A stretch of 64,000 nucleotides of DNA from Flavobacterium hankyongi (GCF_036840915.1 NZ_CP085725.1:1736001-1800000), one strand, 5' to 3'; shown: positions 52,338 through 60,846, counted from the first letter of the stretch. Made by a program: numbers and translations. The notes: generated by a model from the letters alone, not told the origin.

Positions 52338-54032
52338 TTATTTGGTTTTGGTAAAATAGGATTCAAATGTAGTAGAATTTCCCATATTATCTTTTACAAT
52401 TAGTTTAAAATCATTCCTTCCATTAATAAAAATATCGTCAGAAAAATTATGAGTCAGCCTATTCAATTTAGTTTCATATTCCATTAAAATCCATTTATCG
52501 TTTAAAAAAGCGTTGTATTCTTTTATTCCAGACAAATTATCCGAAATATAAATCTTAAAGGTCTTTGCATCATCTAAAACATCTTCATCTTTAAAACTTG
52601 GATTGTAAACTCTAGGAGCTTCTTCATCTTTAGACAAAAAGAATTTACCTAATTTTTTGGTGTAGATTGTAAATAGGTTTTCTTTTTTGTAAGTTTTGTT
52701 ATATTCAATTCTTGTCCCGTCTAAATTGGCAATAAACATTTTTTCTCTTTCATTTTCAGGAATTTTTGTAACATCAAAACTGATAGTAATGTTTCCATTA
52801 ACAGCTTCAGAATCGTTGTGCAGAAAAAGCTCATTATTTTTAACGTCAAAGTCTAAATAGAAATCCTCGTAAAAAGTTTTTTCAGGTATAAAAACAGAAA
52901 TATCATCTTTAGTATAACTCTGTTCATTTAAAGCTTTTAGAAAATAAGGAGTTACTTTTTCACTTTTTTGTTGCGTTATTGGCAAGACTCCATAAGTTAC
53001 AGGAATATTGACTTCTGTCTTGTTTTGATTAAAATCTTCAAGAACTATTTTGTAGTTTGTAGTGAGATTAGACGAAACATTTAGAATACCATCATTTTTT
53101 TTAGTTTTTATAATATTTTGCGGATAAAAATAACCAACAAACAATTTTTGAAAACGCTGTTTTTGAGATTGATATCTAGAATAATCAATAAAGGTATTGA
53201 TGAGTTTTGTTTCATCAAAAGAAAATGTTTCAAACTCATATCCAAAATAAGGCAATCCATTAGCAAAAGAACTCATTTTAAAAATACCATTCTTCCCATA
53301 ACTATTGTTTGCCAAGTCATAAGCATTAATTCCAAAACTTATTTTCCCACTAGCGGTAATTGGATTTGAAATATATGTTCCGTCTTTTTGTAAATTTAGA
53401 TTTAAGAAAACAGGATTTGCCGAGCCATTTATTTGAGAATTAGCATCTAAAGGATAAGCTAAAATTGAATTAAGAACTGGTTTTTTTGTATCCTTTAAGC
53501 TATCACACAGTCCAAAATACAATGGATTAATTATGAATTCAGACTTAGTATCCCTAATTTCAAAATGCAAATGAGGACCACTTGAACCACCAGTATTCCC
53601 AGAATATGCAATTAAATCACCTTTTTTAACTGGCATTTCATTTGCTTTTGGGCGTATTTCTATTTCATAATTCTGCTTGGTATAATGCTCTTTATTTAAC
53701 ACATTTTGAATATCAGGAGCACAACGCTGTAAATGTCCGTAAACAGTAGTATATCCATTAGGATGATCTATATAAATTGATTTCCCATAACCCGTAGTAG
53801 ATATTCTTATTCTTGAAATAAAGCCATCAGCACTGGCATAAACTGGAAGGCCTTCTTTTTGTTGTGTTCTAAAATCGATTCCTGAATGAAAATGATTGGG
53901 GCGAAGTTCACCAAATGAGCCCGCTAATGACAAAGGAATATCTAATGGAGATCTAAAATAATCTTTAGGGTATTTATCTTGACCAATTGAGTAATTAGCT
54001 AAAAACAGTATCAAAAAAATTAAAAATCTCAT
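52338..54032 (-). CDS. M23 family metallopeptidase (LytM-like)
   Basis: A 564-residue exported protein with an N-terminal hydrophobic signal (MRFLIFLILFLANYSIG). The LytM/M23 zinc ligands are His49 and Asp53 (HFHSGIDF) and His156 in PHLHFEIRD, with His154 as the likely catalytic His. It should cleave peptidoglycan cross-links in the periplasm. The remaining about 380 residues are beta-rich domains of unknown role. Two ATGs (54041 and 54032) are possible; 54032 is used because a TATATTAG -7-like element close upstream leaves little room for the first. It is first in the operon with the TonB receptor. Confidence 0.85.
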   Translation of the reverse strand: MRFLIFLILFLANYSIGQDKYPKDYFRSPLDIPLSLAGSFGELRPNHFHSGIDFRTQQKEGLPVYASADGFISRIRISTTGYGKSIYIDHPNGYTTVYGHLQRCAPDIQNVLNKEHYTKQNYEIEIRPKANEMPVKKGDLIAYSGNTGGSSGPHLHFEIRDTKSEFIINPLYFGLCDSLKDTKKPVLNSILAYPLDANSQINGSANPVFLNLNLQKDGTYISNPITASGKISFGINAYDLANNSYGKNGIFKMSSFANGLPYFGYEFETFSFDETKLINTFIDYSRYQSQKQRFQKLFVGYFYPQNIIKTKKNDGILNVSSNLTTNYKIVLEDFNQNKTEVNIPVTYGVLPITQQKSEKVTPYFLKALNEQSYTKDDISVFIPEKTFYEDFYLDFDVKNNELFLHNDSEAVNGNITISFDVTKIPENEREKMFIANLDGTRIEYNKTYKKENLFTIYTKKLGKFFLSKDEEAPRVYNPSFKDEDVLDDAKTFKIYISDNLSGIKEYNAFLNDKWILMEYETKLNRLTHNFSDDIFINGRNDFKLIVKDNMGNSTTFESYFTKTK

Positions 54033-54160
54033 AAAAAACATTTGCGCTAATATAACAAATTGTTTTATAAAAAAATACGTACAATAAACATATATAACCC
54101 TAAGAAAACAAACAAACTAGAAGTAAAAAGTGATAAATTTCATTTTTTTTTCTAAAGATA

Positions 54161-54191
54161 TTGTTATAATTCATCAGGAATATTAACTTTG
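54161..54191 (+). promoter_or_regulatory. promoter of the zapB-like/zapA/6S unit
   Basis: TTG (54161-54163) and TAACTTTG (54184-54191) with a 20-bp spacer on the plus strand; the leader to the ATG is about 25 nt. Confidence 0.65.
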
Positions 54192-54219
54192 TGAAGTTAT
54201 GTAATGAATTTTTATTGAA

Positions 54220-54510
54220 ATGAGCGATATTGGAGGAATAGTTGATTCTCTTGAAGTTAGGTTTCAGAAACTCTTAAATAAAATGGAGAGTTTACACCAA
54301 TCAAATCAAGAAATCCAACAAAAGCTAGATCAAGCTGAAAAAATTATCCAAAATCAGGAACAAGAAATAAAAGATTTAAAGTCAAGATTTGACTCTATAA
54401 AAATCACAAATTCATTACTTGGTAGTGACGAATATAAACGAGATACAAAGCTTAAAATAAATTCATTAATTAGAGAAATTGACTATTGTATAGCACAATT
54501 ATCTGATTAA
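54220..54510 (+). CDS. coiled-coil protein, probable ZapB-like partner of ZapA
   Basis: A 96-residue, almost fully helical protein. Heptad patterns run through residues 8-60 (VRFQKLLNKMESL, then IQQKLDQAEKIIQNQEQEIK). Size, coiled coil and position 8 bp before zapA suggest a ZapB-like Z-ring protein, but ZapB sequence is too plain to identify by motif, so this is inference from context. It shares a promoter with zapA. Confidence 0.65.
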   Translation: MSDIGGIVDSLEVRFQKLLNKMESLHQSNQEIQQKLDQAEKIIQNQEQEIKDLKSRFDSIKITNSLLGSDEYKRDTKLKINSLIREIDYCIAQLSD

Positions 54511-54518
54511 AACGCATA

Positions 54519-54812
54519 ATGAGTGAAAAATTAAAAATTAAGATATCTATAGCTGATCGTGTTTACCCCTTAACAGTAGACCCAAGTCAGGAAGAAGGAC
54601 TAAGAAGTGCTTCAAAAAAAATAGATGCCATGATTAAACAATTTGAACAAAATTATGCAGTACGTGACAAACAAGATGTTTTGGCCATGTGCGCTTTACA
54701 ATTTGCAGCTCAAGTTGAACAAAGACAGATAGAGAAATCTACTATTGAAGAAACAACTAAAATCAAATTGGAAAAATTAAATGATTTATTAGCAGATTAT
54801 CTAGATAAATAA
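54519..54812 (+). CDS. zapA: cell division protein ZapA
   Basis: A 97-residue protein of the ZapA family, which cross-links FtsZ filaments at the division ring. The N-terminal beta motif KIKISIADRVYPLTVDPSQEE is followed by GLRSASKKIDAMIK and a long helix with ALQFAAQVEQRQ. It lies after the coiled-coil gene (8 bp) and before the 6S RNA, an order that is also seen around ssrS in other bacteria. Confidence 0.9.
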   Translation: MSEKLKIKISIADRVYPLTVDPSQEEGLRSASKKIDAMIKQFEQNYAVRDKQDVLAMCALQFAAQVEQRQIEKSTIEETTKIKLEKLNDLLADYLDK

Positions 54813-54838
54813 CGCTCTTTACATACACTAAAAATACT

Positions 54839-54990
54839 ACCTACATTAGTACTTATTTGATAAACTCAACGCTAACAAATTAGAATGGGCAAATCTCCGT
54901 TACTATAGCAGGCCTTTAAGTAGGAAGCTTGAAAAACGGGTTAGCTCAAAACTTGTCAATACGAGTTTATACATTTCTTCTAATGTAGGT
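54839..54990 (+). ncRNA. ssrS: 6S RNA
   Basis: A structured RNA between zapA and rny. A perfect 11-bp closing helix joins ACCTACATTAG (54839-54849) to CTAATGTAGGT (54980-54990), enclosing about 130 nt and followed by a T-run that ends transcription. The interior (GGGCAAATCTCCGTTACTAT, then AAAACGGGTTAGC) can fold into the long hairpin with a central bubble expected of 6S RNA, which binds RNA polymerase holoenzyme. Position beside zapA supports the call. The exact 5' end may lie a few bases either side. Confidence 0.82.
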
Positions 54991-54997
54991 TTTTTTA
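54991..54997 (+). terminator. T-run ending 6S RNA
   Basis: Seven T follow the 6S closing helix, so that helix doubles as the terminator stem. Confidence 0.6.
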
Positions 54998-55018
54998 TAT
55001 ATAAACATTCAAAAAACT

Positions 55019-56581
55019 ATGGACATTTTAACAATAATTATTGCTGGAATTATAGGATTAGCTGGCGGATTTGGGATTGCAAAATTCATTGAAAAAAGTA
55101 ACGTTTCTAACTTGATTAAAAATGCTAAAAAAGAAGCAGCATCAATTTTAAAAGATGCAAATCAAGAAGCAGAGAACATCAAGAAAGATAAAATTTTACA
55201 AGCAAAAGAAAAATTTATTGAATTAAAAGCTGAGCACGAACAAGTTATCCTTTCAAGAGACAGAAAAGTTGCCGAAGTTGAAAAAAGGGTTCGTGATAAG
55301 GAATCTCAAATTTCAAACGAATTGGCAAAAGCTAAAAAAGTTAACGACGAGTTTGAAAGTAAAGCTGCTGAGTATCAAACTAAAATTGAAGCTTTAGACA
55401 AAAAATCGGCTGAGATAGAAAAAATGCACAAATCTCAAGTAGAACAACTTGAGGTAATTTCTGGACTTTCTGCAGACGATGCAAAAAATCAATTAGTGGA
55501 AAGCTTAAAAGCTGAAGCCAAAACTAATGCTATGGCTTATATTCAAGAAACTCTTGAAGAAGCTAAATTAACAGCACAACAAGAAGCTAAAAAAGTAATC
55601 ATCAATACAATTCAACGTGTTGGAACAGAAGAAGCTGTTGAAAACTGTGTTTCTGTATTTAATATTGAATCTGATGATGTAAAAGGACGTATTATTGGAC
55701 GTGAAGGACGTAATATTCGTGCTATTGAAGCTGCAACTGGTGTTGAAATCATTGTAGATGACACTCCTGAAGCAATTATCTTATCATGCTTTGATCCTGT
55801 GCGTCGTGAAATTGCACGTCTTGCACTACACAAATTAGTTACTGACGGACGTATTCACCCAGCTCGTATCGAGGAAGTTGTTGCAAAAACACAAAAACAA
55901 ATTGAAGACGAAATCATTGAAGTTGGAAAACGCACCGTTATCGATTTAGGAATTCACGGTTTACACCCTGAATTAATCAAAATCGTGGGACGTATGAAAT
56001 ACCGTTCATCATATGGTCAAAACCTTTTACAGCACTCACGCGAAGTTGCTAAACTTTGTGGTTTAATGGCTGCTGAACTTGGACTAAACGTAAAACTTGC
56101 TAAAAGAGCTGGTTTATTACACGATATAGGAAAAGTTCCAGATACAGAAAGTGATTTACCACACGCATTATTAGGAATGCAATGGGCTGAGAAATATGGT
56201 GAAAAAGAAGAAGTTTGTAATGCAATTGGAGCTCACCATGACGAAATTGAGATGAAGTCATTATTATCACCAATCATTCAAGTATGTGATGCTATTTCGG
56301 GAGCTCGTCCTGGAGCTCGTCGTCAAGTTTTAGATTCATATATCCAAAGATTAAAAGATCTTGAAGATATCGCTTATGGATTTGGCGGTGTAAAAAGTGC
56401 TTATGCTATCCAAGCTGGTCGTGAACTACGTGTAATTGTAGAAAGCGAAAAAGTATCTGATGAAATGGCTTCTAAATTATCATTTGATATTTCTCACAAA
56501 ATACAGACAGAAATGACTTATCCTGGACAAGTAAAAATCACTGTTATTAGAGAAACTAGAGCAGTTAACATTGCTAAATAA
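55019..56581 (+). CDS. rny: ribonuclease Y
   Basis: A 520-residue membrane-anchored endonuclease that starts mRNA decay. An N-terminal helix ([20 protein letters not shown]) is followed by a long coiled coil (about 30-200), a KH domain with [21 protein letters not shown] and an HD domain with [10 protein letters not shown] and AHHDEIE. The order is complete. It begins 22 bp after the 6S RNA T-run and ends at a bidirectional terminator. Confidence 0.95.
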   Translation: MDILTIIIAGIIGLAGGFGIAKFIEKSNVSNLIKNAKKEAASILKDANQEAENIKKDKILQAKEKFIELKAEHEQVILSRDRKVAEVEKRVRDKESQISNELAKAKKVNDEFESKAAEYQTKIEALDKKSAEIEKMHKSQVEQLEVISGLSADDAKNQLVESLKAEAKTNAMAYIQETLEEAKLTAQQEAKKVIINTIQRVGTEEAVENCVSVFNIESDDVKGRIIGREGRNIRAIEAATGVEIIVDDTPEAIILSCFDPVRREIARLALHKLVTDGRIHPARIEEVVAKTQKQIEDEIIEVGKRTVIDLGIHGLHPELIKIVGRMKYRSSYGQNLLQHSREVAKLCGLMAAELGLNVKLAKRAGLLHDIGKVPDTESDLPHALLGMQWAEKYGEKEEVCNAIGAHHDEIEMKSLLSPIIQVCDAISGARPGARRQVLDSYIQRLKDLEDIAYGFGGVKSAYAIQAGRELRVIVESEKVSDEMASKLSFDISHKIQTEMTYPGQVKITVIRETRAVNIAK

Positions 56582-56599
56582 GAAAAACACACATAAAAA

Positions 56600-56627
56600 C
56601 AAAAAGACCGCTAATGCGGTCTTTTTT
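56600..56627. terminator. bidirectional terminator
   Basis: AAAAGACCGC (56602-56611) pairs with GCGGTCTTTT (56616-56625) around TAAT, between rny and the convergent kinase gene. Confidence 0.88.
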
Positions 56628-58128
56628 ATGATTTCTTTTTAAAATAAACTTTAAAAACTGTTCCCTCACCCACAACACTGTCTACTTCTATCTTGCCATC
56701 CATCGCCTCTACTTGATTTTTAGTTATATACAAGCCAATTCCTGTTGAATTTTCATTTCTATGAAATGTTTTATACAATCCAAAAATAGAGTCCCTGTAT
56801 TTCTCTAAATCGATTCCCAATCCATTATCCTTTACACACAACACATCAAACCCACCTTCTTCTTCAACATAATATTCAATCATAGGTCCTTTTGACGGAT
56901 CAGAATATTTTATTGCATTAGTTGTAAGGTTCAGCAAAATACTATCTAAATAAGCCGGAATAAACCATACTTTTAAGTTATCTGGGATTCTGTTTATTAT
57001 TTTTACTTCGCCTTTTCTAATATCATCACTTAAAAGCAATACAACTTTGTTGAAATACTCTAAAACATTTAAATTTTGACTTTCAATATTTGTCGAAACC
57101 TGAATATTTACCAATTCCACTAAATTTTCAATAGTTGTTGTAAGCTCATCTGAAACAATTCTAATACTCGACAAGGTCTCTTCTGTGGTTAAATAATCTT
57201 CAGCATGCATTTTAAGAAGCGAACTTAAATTACCTGTATGATTTTTTAAATTATGAGAAACTATGTGCGCAAAATTTAATAATTTACTTTTTTGATTGTT
57301 TACCAAATCAAGTGTTTCCTGTAACTTTTGTTCTCTAATTTTTTGAGAGGTAACATCTGTATGCGTTCCAATGATTCTTAATGGTGTACCATCTGTATCA
57401 CGAGAAATCACTTTACCCCTGTCAAGAATCCACTTATAAATTCCGTTACATAATACTCTATGATAGGTTTCATAATAAGGGATTTTCCCATCAAAATGCT
57501 CTTTTATATTACCAAAATAAACATCAAGATCATCTGGATGCACTAATTCATCCCATTTTTCTGGGTTCGAAATTAAATCAAGACCACTATTTTCCAGCTC
57601 GAGTATTTTTAATGATTGTGCCGAATAAAAGACCTCATTCGTAACCATATTCCAATCCCAAACACCAATTCCTGAAGCTAAGTTAGCAAACTGACTTCTC
57701 GCTTCAGATATTTTATATTCTGTTTCTTGGTATTTTAAAGATGTAACATCACTATTAGTCCCATAAAATGCTATACCGTCAATAGTACGTTCACAACTTC
57801 CTACAACGCGATACCATTTATCCCCGGCTTTTGGTAAAGAAACCCTATAATCAAATTCACAACTTTTAAGAGTATCTATACTTTCAAAAAATACTCTTTT
57901 CATTTTCTGAAGGTCTTCTCTGTTGATTCTATTCTCAAAAATTAAATTGGGATTACAGTTTATTTGCTCAAGTGAGTATTCAAAAAAGTCATCGACTAAT
58001 CCTCGTAAAAAATTAATTGAAACCTTTAAATCTGACGCGAGAGTAAACTGAAAGAATAAATCTTTCTGTTGAGATACAATTTTTTTCAAATAATCATTCT
58101 CTAAATCTTCCAAGTAGCCGTTATTCAT
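56626..58128 (-). CDS. PAS domain sensor histidine kinase
   Basis: A 500-residue soluble kinase with no membrane segment. Two PAS domains (about 20-135 and 145-265; the second has a PAC-like end, RIIGTHTDVTSQK) precede the phospho-acceptor His292 in FAHIVSHNLKNHTG. The ATPase has an N-box LLNLTTNAIKYSDP, a G1 box VKDNGLGID and a G2 box STGIGLYITKNQV. It senses a cytoplasmic signal and phosphorylates a response regulator, which is not adjacent (an orphan kinase). Confidence 0.9.
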   Translation of the reverse strand: MNNGYLEDLENDYLKKIVSQQKDLFFQFTLASDLKVSINFLRGLVDDFFEYSLEQINCNPNLIFENRINREDLQKMKRVFFESIDTLKSCEFDYRVSLPKAGDKWYRVVGSCERTIDGIAFYGTNSDVTSLKYQETEYKISEARSQFANLASGIGVWDWNMVTNEVFYSAQSLKILELENSGLDLISNPEKWDELVHPDDLDVYFGNIKEHFDGKIPYYETYHRVLCNGIYKWILDRGKVISRDTDGTPLRIIGTHTDVTSQKIREQKLQETLDLVNNQKSKLLNFAHIVSHNLKNHTGNLSSLLKMHAEDYLTTEETLSSIRIVSDELTTTIENLVELVNIQVSTNIESQNLNVLEYFNKVVLLLSDDIRKGEVKIINRIPDNLKVWFIPAYLDSILLNLTTNAIKYSDPSKGPMIEYYVEEEGGFDVLCVKDNGLGIDLEKYRDSIFGLYKTFHRNENSTGIGLYITKNQVEAMDGKIEVDSVVGEGTVFKVYFKKKS

Positions 58129-58205
58129 AGAGAGAAATTTATGGCGGCAATGTACCTAAAAAATTTTAAATCTACCAACTTTCTCATTTACAAGTTGTTT
58201 GAAAT

Positions 58206-58234
58206 AAAAAAGCCCAGTAAATACTGGGCTTTTT
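58206..58234 (-). terminator. terminator of tRNA-Met
   Basis: AGCCCAGTA (58211-58219) pairs with TACTGGGCT (58222-58230), with flanking A and T runs. Confidence 0.8.
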
Positions 58235-58235
58235 G

Positions 58236-58309
58236 TAGCGAGGACGGGAGTTGAACCCGTGACCTCAGGGTTATGAATCCTGCGCTCTAACCAACTGAGC
58301 TACCTCGCC
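58236..58309 (-). tRNA. tRNA-Met (anticodon CAT)
   Basis: A 74-nt cloverleaf. The acceptor GGCGAGG pairs with CCTCGCT through a G1-U72 wobble, discriminator A73. The anticodon arm CAGGA-TTCATAA-CCCTG reads CAT and has an A-C mismatch at 31-39. It lacks the three G-C pairs and unpaired position 1 of initiators, so it is likely the elongator; Ile-CAT cannot be excluded by eye. CCA is not encoded. Confidence 0.88.
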
Positions 58310-58346
58310 ATTTTTGTTGGTCTCACATCCTTGCCGAATGCGGGTG

Positions 58347-58376
58347 CAAATATAAGACTATATTTAAAGCTTGCAA
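58347..58376 (-). promoter_or_regulatory. promoter of tRNA-Met
   Basis: Minus-strand TATATTTG (58354-58347) and TTG (58376-58374) with a 19-bp spacer. Confidence 0.85.
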
Positions 58377-58458
58377 ATATATTTTTAAAAATTATTTATT
58401 TTAAAAATTATTTTTTTTTCTATCCTATATTATATATATTACGCCAAATTTAATACCA

Positions 58459-58851
58459 ATGGACAACAAAATACGTTACGAACTAGAGTTCCCAATACAT
58501 TCATCTCCGCAATTACTTTATCAATATATTTCTACGCCTTCAGGACTGCAAGAATGGTTCGCAGATAACGTAAATTCACGTGGCGAATTTTTCACTTTCA
58601 AATGGGACGATTCAGAAGAAAGAGCACGTCTTTTTTCTAAAAAAAATGGAGAAAAAATAAAATTCAGATGGGTTGATTCTGAAAACAAAGACACTGAATA
58701 TTATTTTGAATTAAGAATACTTGAAGACGACATCACAAAAGATGTATCGTTGATGGTAGTTGATTTTGCTGAACATGATGATTTAGACGAAGCTAAAATG
58801 CTGTGGGAAAACCAAATTTCAGACCTAAAACATGTTATTGGTTCTGTTTAG
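58459..58851 (+). CDS. START-like (SRPBCC/AHA1-type) domain protein
   Basis: A 130-residue soluble protein with a helix-grip fold: YELEFPIHSSPQLLYQYISTP, then LQEWFADNV and FTFKWDDSEERARL, ending with the long helix WENQISDLKHVIGSV. It resembles the short START-like proteins of Bacteroidetes that sit beside an aminotransferase IV gene, as here. A hydrophobic ligand is likely but unknown. The gene ends 63 bp before the aminotransferase. Confidence 0.8.
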   Translation: MDNKIRYELEFPIHSSPQLLYQYISTPSGLQEWFADNVNSRGEFFTFKWDDSEERARLFSKKNGEKIKFRWVDSENKDTEYYFELRILEDDITKDVSLMVVDFAEHDDLDEAKMLWENQISDLKHVIGSV

Positions 58852-58871
58852 CATTTAAAAATTATTAGACT

Positions 58872-58879
58872 TATATTTG
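58872..58879 (+). promoter_or_regulatory. -7 element for the aminotransferase IV gene
   Basis: TATATTTG on the plus strand lies just before the terminator hairpin at 58880-58914. No TTG at the usual -33 distance. Confidence 0.5.
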
Positions 58880-58914
58880 TCCCGCTTTGTAATTAAAACA
58901 TAGCGGGATTTTTT
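58880..58914 (+). terminator. terminator-like hairpin ending at the aminotransferase start codon
   Basis: TCCCGCT (58880-58886) pairs with AGCGGGA (58902-58908) around a 15-nt loop, then six T run directly into the ATG at 58915. It should stop read-through from the START-like gene. Confidence 0.65.
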
Positions 58915-59721
58915 ATGCAAAACTCATTACTTCACAATCGCGGATTTCTTTACGGCGATGCTTTATTTGAAACTGTTAAAATTTTAGACGGTAAAATTCT
59001 TTTTTTAGAAGATCATTATTTCAGATTAATGGCATCAATGAGAATTTTAAGAATGGAGATTCCAATGAATTTTACTATGGAATTTTTTGAAAAGGAAATA
59101 CTCAATGAAGTAAAAAAAGAACAATTTGAAGCATCTGCAAGAGTAAGAATAACTGTTTTTCGTAAAGAAGGTGGTTTTTATTTACCAAAAGACAACAACA
59201 TTGAATATGTTATTTCAGTTTCAAAAATTGAAAAACCAATCTATCAGATAGAAAACTCATCTTATGAAGTTGATATCTTCAAAGACTTTTACGTTTCAAA
59301 ACAATTGATTTCTACACTTAAAAGTACTAACAAAATAGTTCAAATTACTGGAAGCATTTACGCAGATGAAAATGGATTAGACAATTGTATCTTACTAAAT
59401 GAAGATAAAAATGTCACCGAAGCACTTAACGGTAACATTTTTATGCTTAAGGACAACAAATTGATTACTCCTCCAATTTCAGAAGGATGTCTTAATGGAA
59501 TTATGAGAAAGCAAATTATTGCTTTAGCAAAAACAATTGAAGGCTTAACTGTAGAAGAAGTAAATATTTCCCCTTTCGATCTACAAAAGGCCGACGAATT
59601 ATTTATTACCAATGTGATTAAAGGAATTCAACCCGTAACCAAATACAGGAAGAAAGAGTTTGAAACAAATTTATCTCAGACTTTAATTTCTAAATTAAAC
59701 ACTAAAATACGTTTAGGTTAA
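58915..59721 (+). CDS. aminotransferase class IV (PabC/IlvE-like)
   Basis: A 268-residue PLP enzyme of fold type IV. The N-terminal NRGFLYGDALFETVKI, the RVRITVFRKEGG region, the Lys-bearing STLKSTNKIVQ and the phosphate-binding EALNGNIFML and GIMRKQI segments are visible. It could be a 4-amino-4-deoxychorismate lyase or branched-chain/D-amino acid aminotransferase; motifs do not decide. The chain starts only a few residues before the HNRGFLYGD block, so the first beta strand usual for the family is missing or very short. It overlaps the convergent YqgE gene by 4 bp. Confidence 0.85.
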   Translation: MQNSLLHNRGFLYGDALFETVKILDGKILFLEDHYFRLMASMRILRMEIPMNFTMEFFEKEILNEVKKEQFEASARVRITVFRKEGGFYLPKDNNIEYVISVSKIEKPIYQIENSSYEVDIFKDFYVSKQLISTLKSTNKIVQITGSIYADENGLDNCILLNEDKNVTEALNGNIFMLKDNKLITPPISEGCLNGIMRKQIIALAKTIEGLTVEEVNISPFDLQKADELFITNVIKGIQPVTKYRKKEFETNLSQTLISKLNTKIRLG

Positions 59722-60278
59722 TTGTAAATTGGATTTTCTGGCGCGTTTGACCAAATGAGGTAATCACCTCCTTGTTCGATGATTTTTTCTTTCCAAAAAT
59801 CTGTAGCCGATTTCCCAATAATTTTGTTTCGCAAACCATTTTCCGAAATGATCCAAGAATTAGCTTCTAACTCATGTTGCAATTGCTCTGCGTCCCAACC
59901 CGAATAGCCAAGAAAAAATCGAACATTTGACCTGCCTATTTTACCTTCATTAATAAGGTTTTTAGCATGTTCAAAGTCTCCTCCCCAATAAATTCCTTCA
60001 GCTATTTCAATACTTTCAGGAATTAATAATGGGACATTATGAATAAAGTACAAATTATCCTGTTCTATTGGACCTCCATTATAAATTTTGAAAGTTGCAT
60101 CAATTTCAGGAATTAAATCGTGAAGTGTATAACCAAGTGGTTTGTTTAGGATAAATCCTACAGAACCATCTTCATTATGATCTGCCAACAAAACCACTGA
60201 TCTATTAAAAGATAAGTCTCCTGTAATAGAGGGTTCTGCTACCAGTAAGTGCCCTTTTTTTGGTCGTACAGAAATCAT
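59718..60278 (-). CDS. YqgE/AlgH family protein
   Basis: A 186-residue soluble protein of the YqgE/AlgH (DUF179) family: KKGHLLVAEPSITGDLSFNRSVVLL, GSVGFILNKPLG, YNGGPIEQDNLYFIH and FFLGYSGWDAEQL are all family blocks. The fold is known but the role is not settled; AlgH is linked to alginate regulation in pseudomonads, which need not apply here. The start was set to ATG 60278 (MISVRPKKG) rather than a codon 30 nt upstream. It is a single gene, convergent with the aminotransferase. Confidence 0.9.
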   Translation of the reverse strand: MISVRPKKGHLLVAEPSITGDLSFNRSVVLLADHNEDGSVGFILNKPLGYTLHDLIPEIDATFKIYNGGPIEQDNLYFIHNVPLLIPESIEIAEGIYWGGDFEHAKNLINEGKIGRSNVRFFLGYSGWDAEQLQHELEANSWIISENGLRNKIIGKSATDFWKEKIIEQGGDYLIWSNAPENPIYN

Positions 60279-60345
60279 AACATTAAGATTTAGACTTAAA
60301 TTTAACAATTAATTTATGTAATTCCCAAATAAAATCGTTAAAAAG

Positions 60346-60373
60346 CATAAAAAAAGCCACGCAAAGCGTGGCT
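60346..60373 (-). terminator. terminator of the HU gene
   Basis: AGCCACGC (60355-60362) pairs perfectly with GCGTGGCT (60366-60373) around AAA, beside a plus-strand A-run. Confidence 0.85.
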
Positions 60374-60393
60374 CTATTTCTTTATGCAAACTA

Positions 60394-60669
60394 TTATTTG
60401 TTTACTGCACCTTCTAATTCAGCACCAGCTTTGAATTTCACTACGTTTTTAGCAGCAATTTTGATAGTTTTTCCTGTTTGAGGGTTTCTTCCATCTCTTG
60501 CAGCTCTCTTAGATACTGACCAAGATCCAAATCCAACTAAAGATACTCTTCCACCTTTTTTCAAAGTACCTTCAACATTTTCTAAAAATGATTCTAAAGC
60601 TAATTTAGCAGCAGCTTTTGTAATCCCTGCGTTAGCAGCCATAGCATCGATTAAATCTGATTTGTTCAT
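60394..60669 (-). CDS. HU family DNA-binding protein
   Basis: A 91-residue HU/IHF protein. The dimerisation helices (MNKSDLIDAMAANAGITKAAA, LESFLENVEGTL) precede the DNA-binding arm with GSWSVSKRAARDGRNPQTGK, including the Arg-Asn-Pro tip, and the closing IKIAAKNVVKFKAGAELE. It bends and compacts DNA in the nucleoid. A complete promoter lies upstream (60712-60741), giving it independent expression from fmt. Confidence 0.95.
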   Translation of the reverse strand: MNKSDLIDAMAANAGITKAAAKLALESFLENVEGTLKKGGRVSLVGFGSWSVSKRAARDGRNPQTGKTIKIAAKNVVKFKAGAELEGAVNK

Positions 60670-60711
60670 AATTGTTATTAATTGATTGGTTAATATTAAT
60701 ACTTACACTTA

Positions 60712-60741
60712 CAAATTTAATAGGATTTCCTTACTATACAA
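60712..60741 (-). promoter_or_regulatory. promoter of the HU gene
   Basis: Minus-strand TAAATTTG (60719-60712) and TTG (60741-60739) with a 19-bp spacer. Confidence 0.8.
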
Positions 60742-60846
60742 CAGTTTAGGCGATTTTTTGTTGTTTTTGTTAATAACTCAAGTAATTTGTTGATAAACAA
60801 CACTTGTTTTCCCTACTAAAACCGCGAAACCCTTATTTTATTAGCC

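Noticed and set aside
60760-60810. A DnaA-box-like TTATCAACA (reverse strand) near fmt
   Set aside because: A single imperfect match in AT-rich DNA with no box cluster and no dnaA or dnaN nearby; not an origin.
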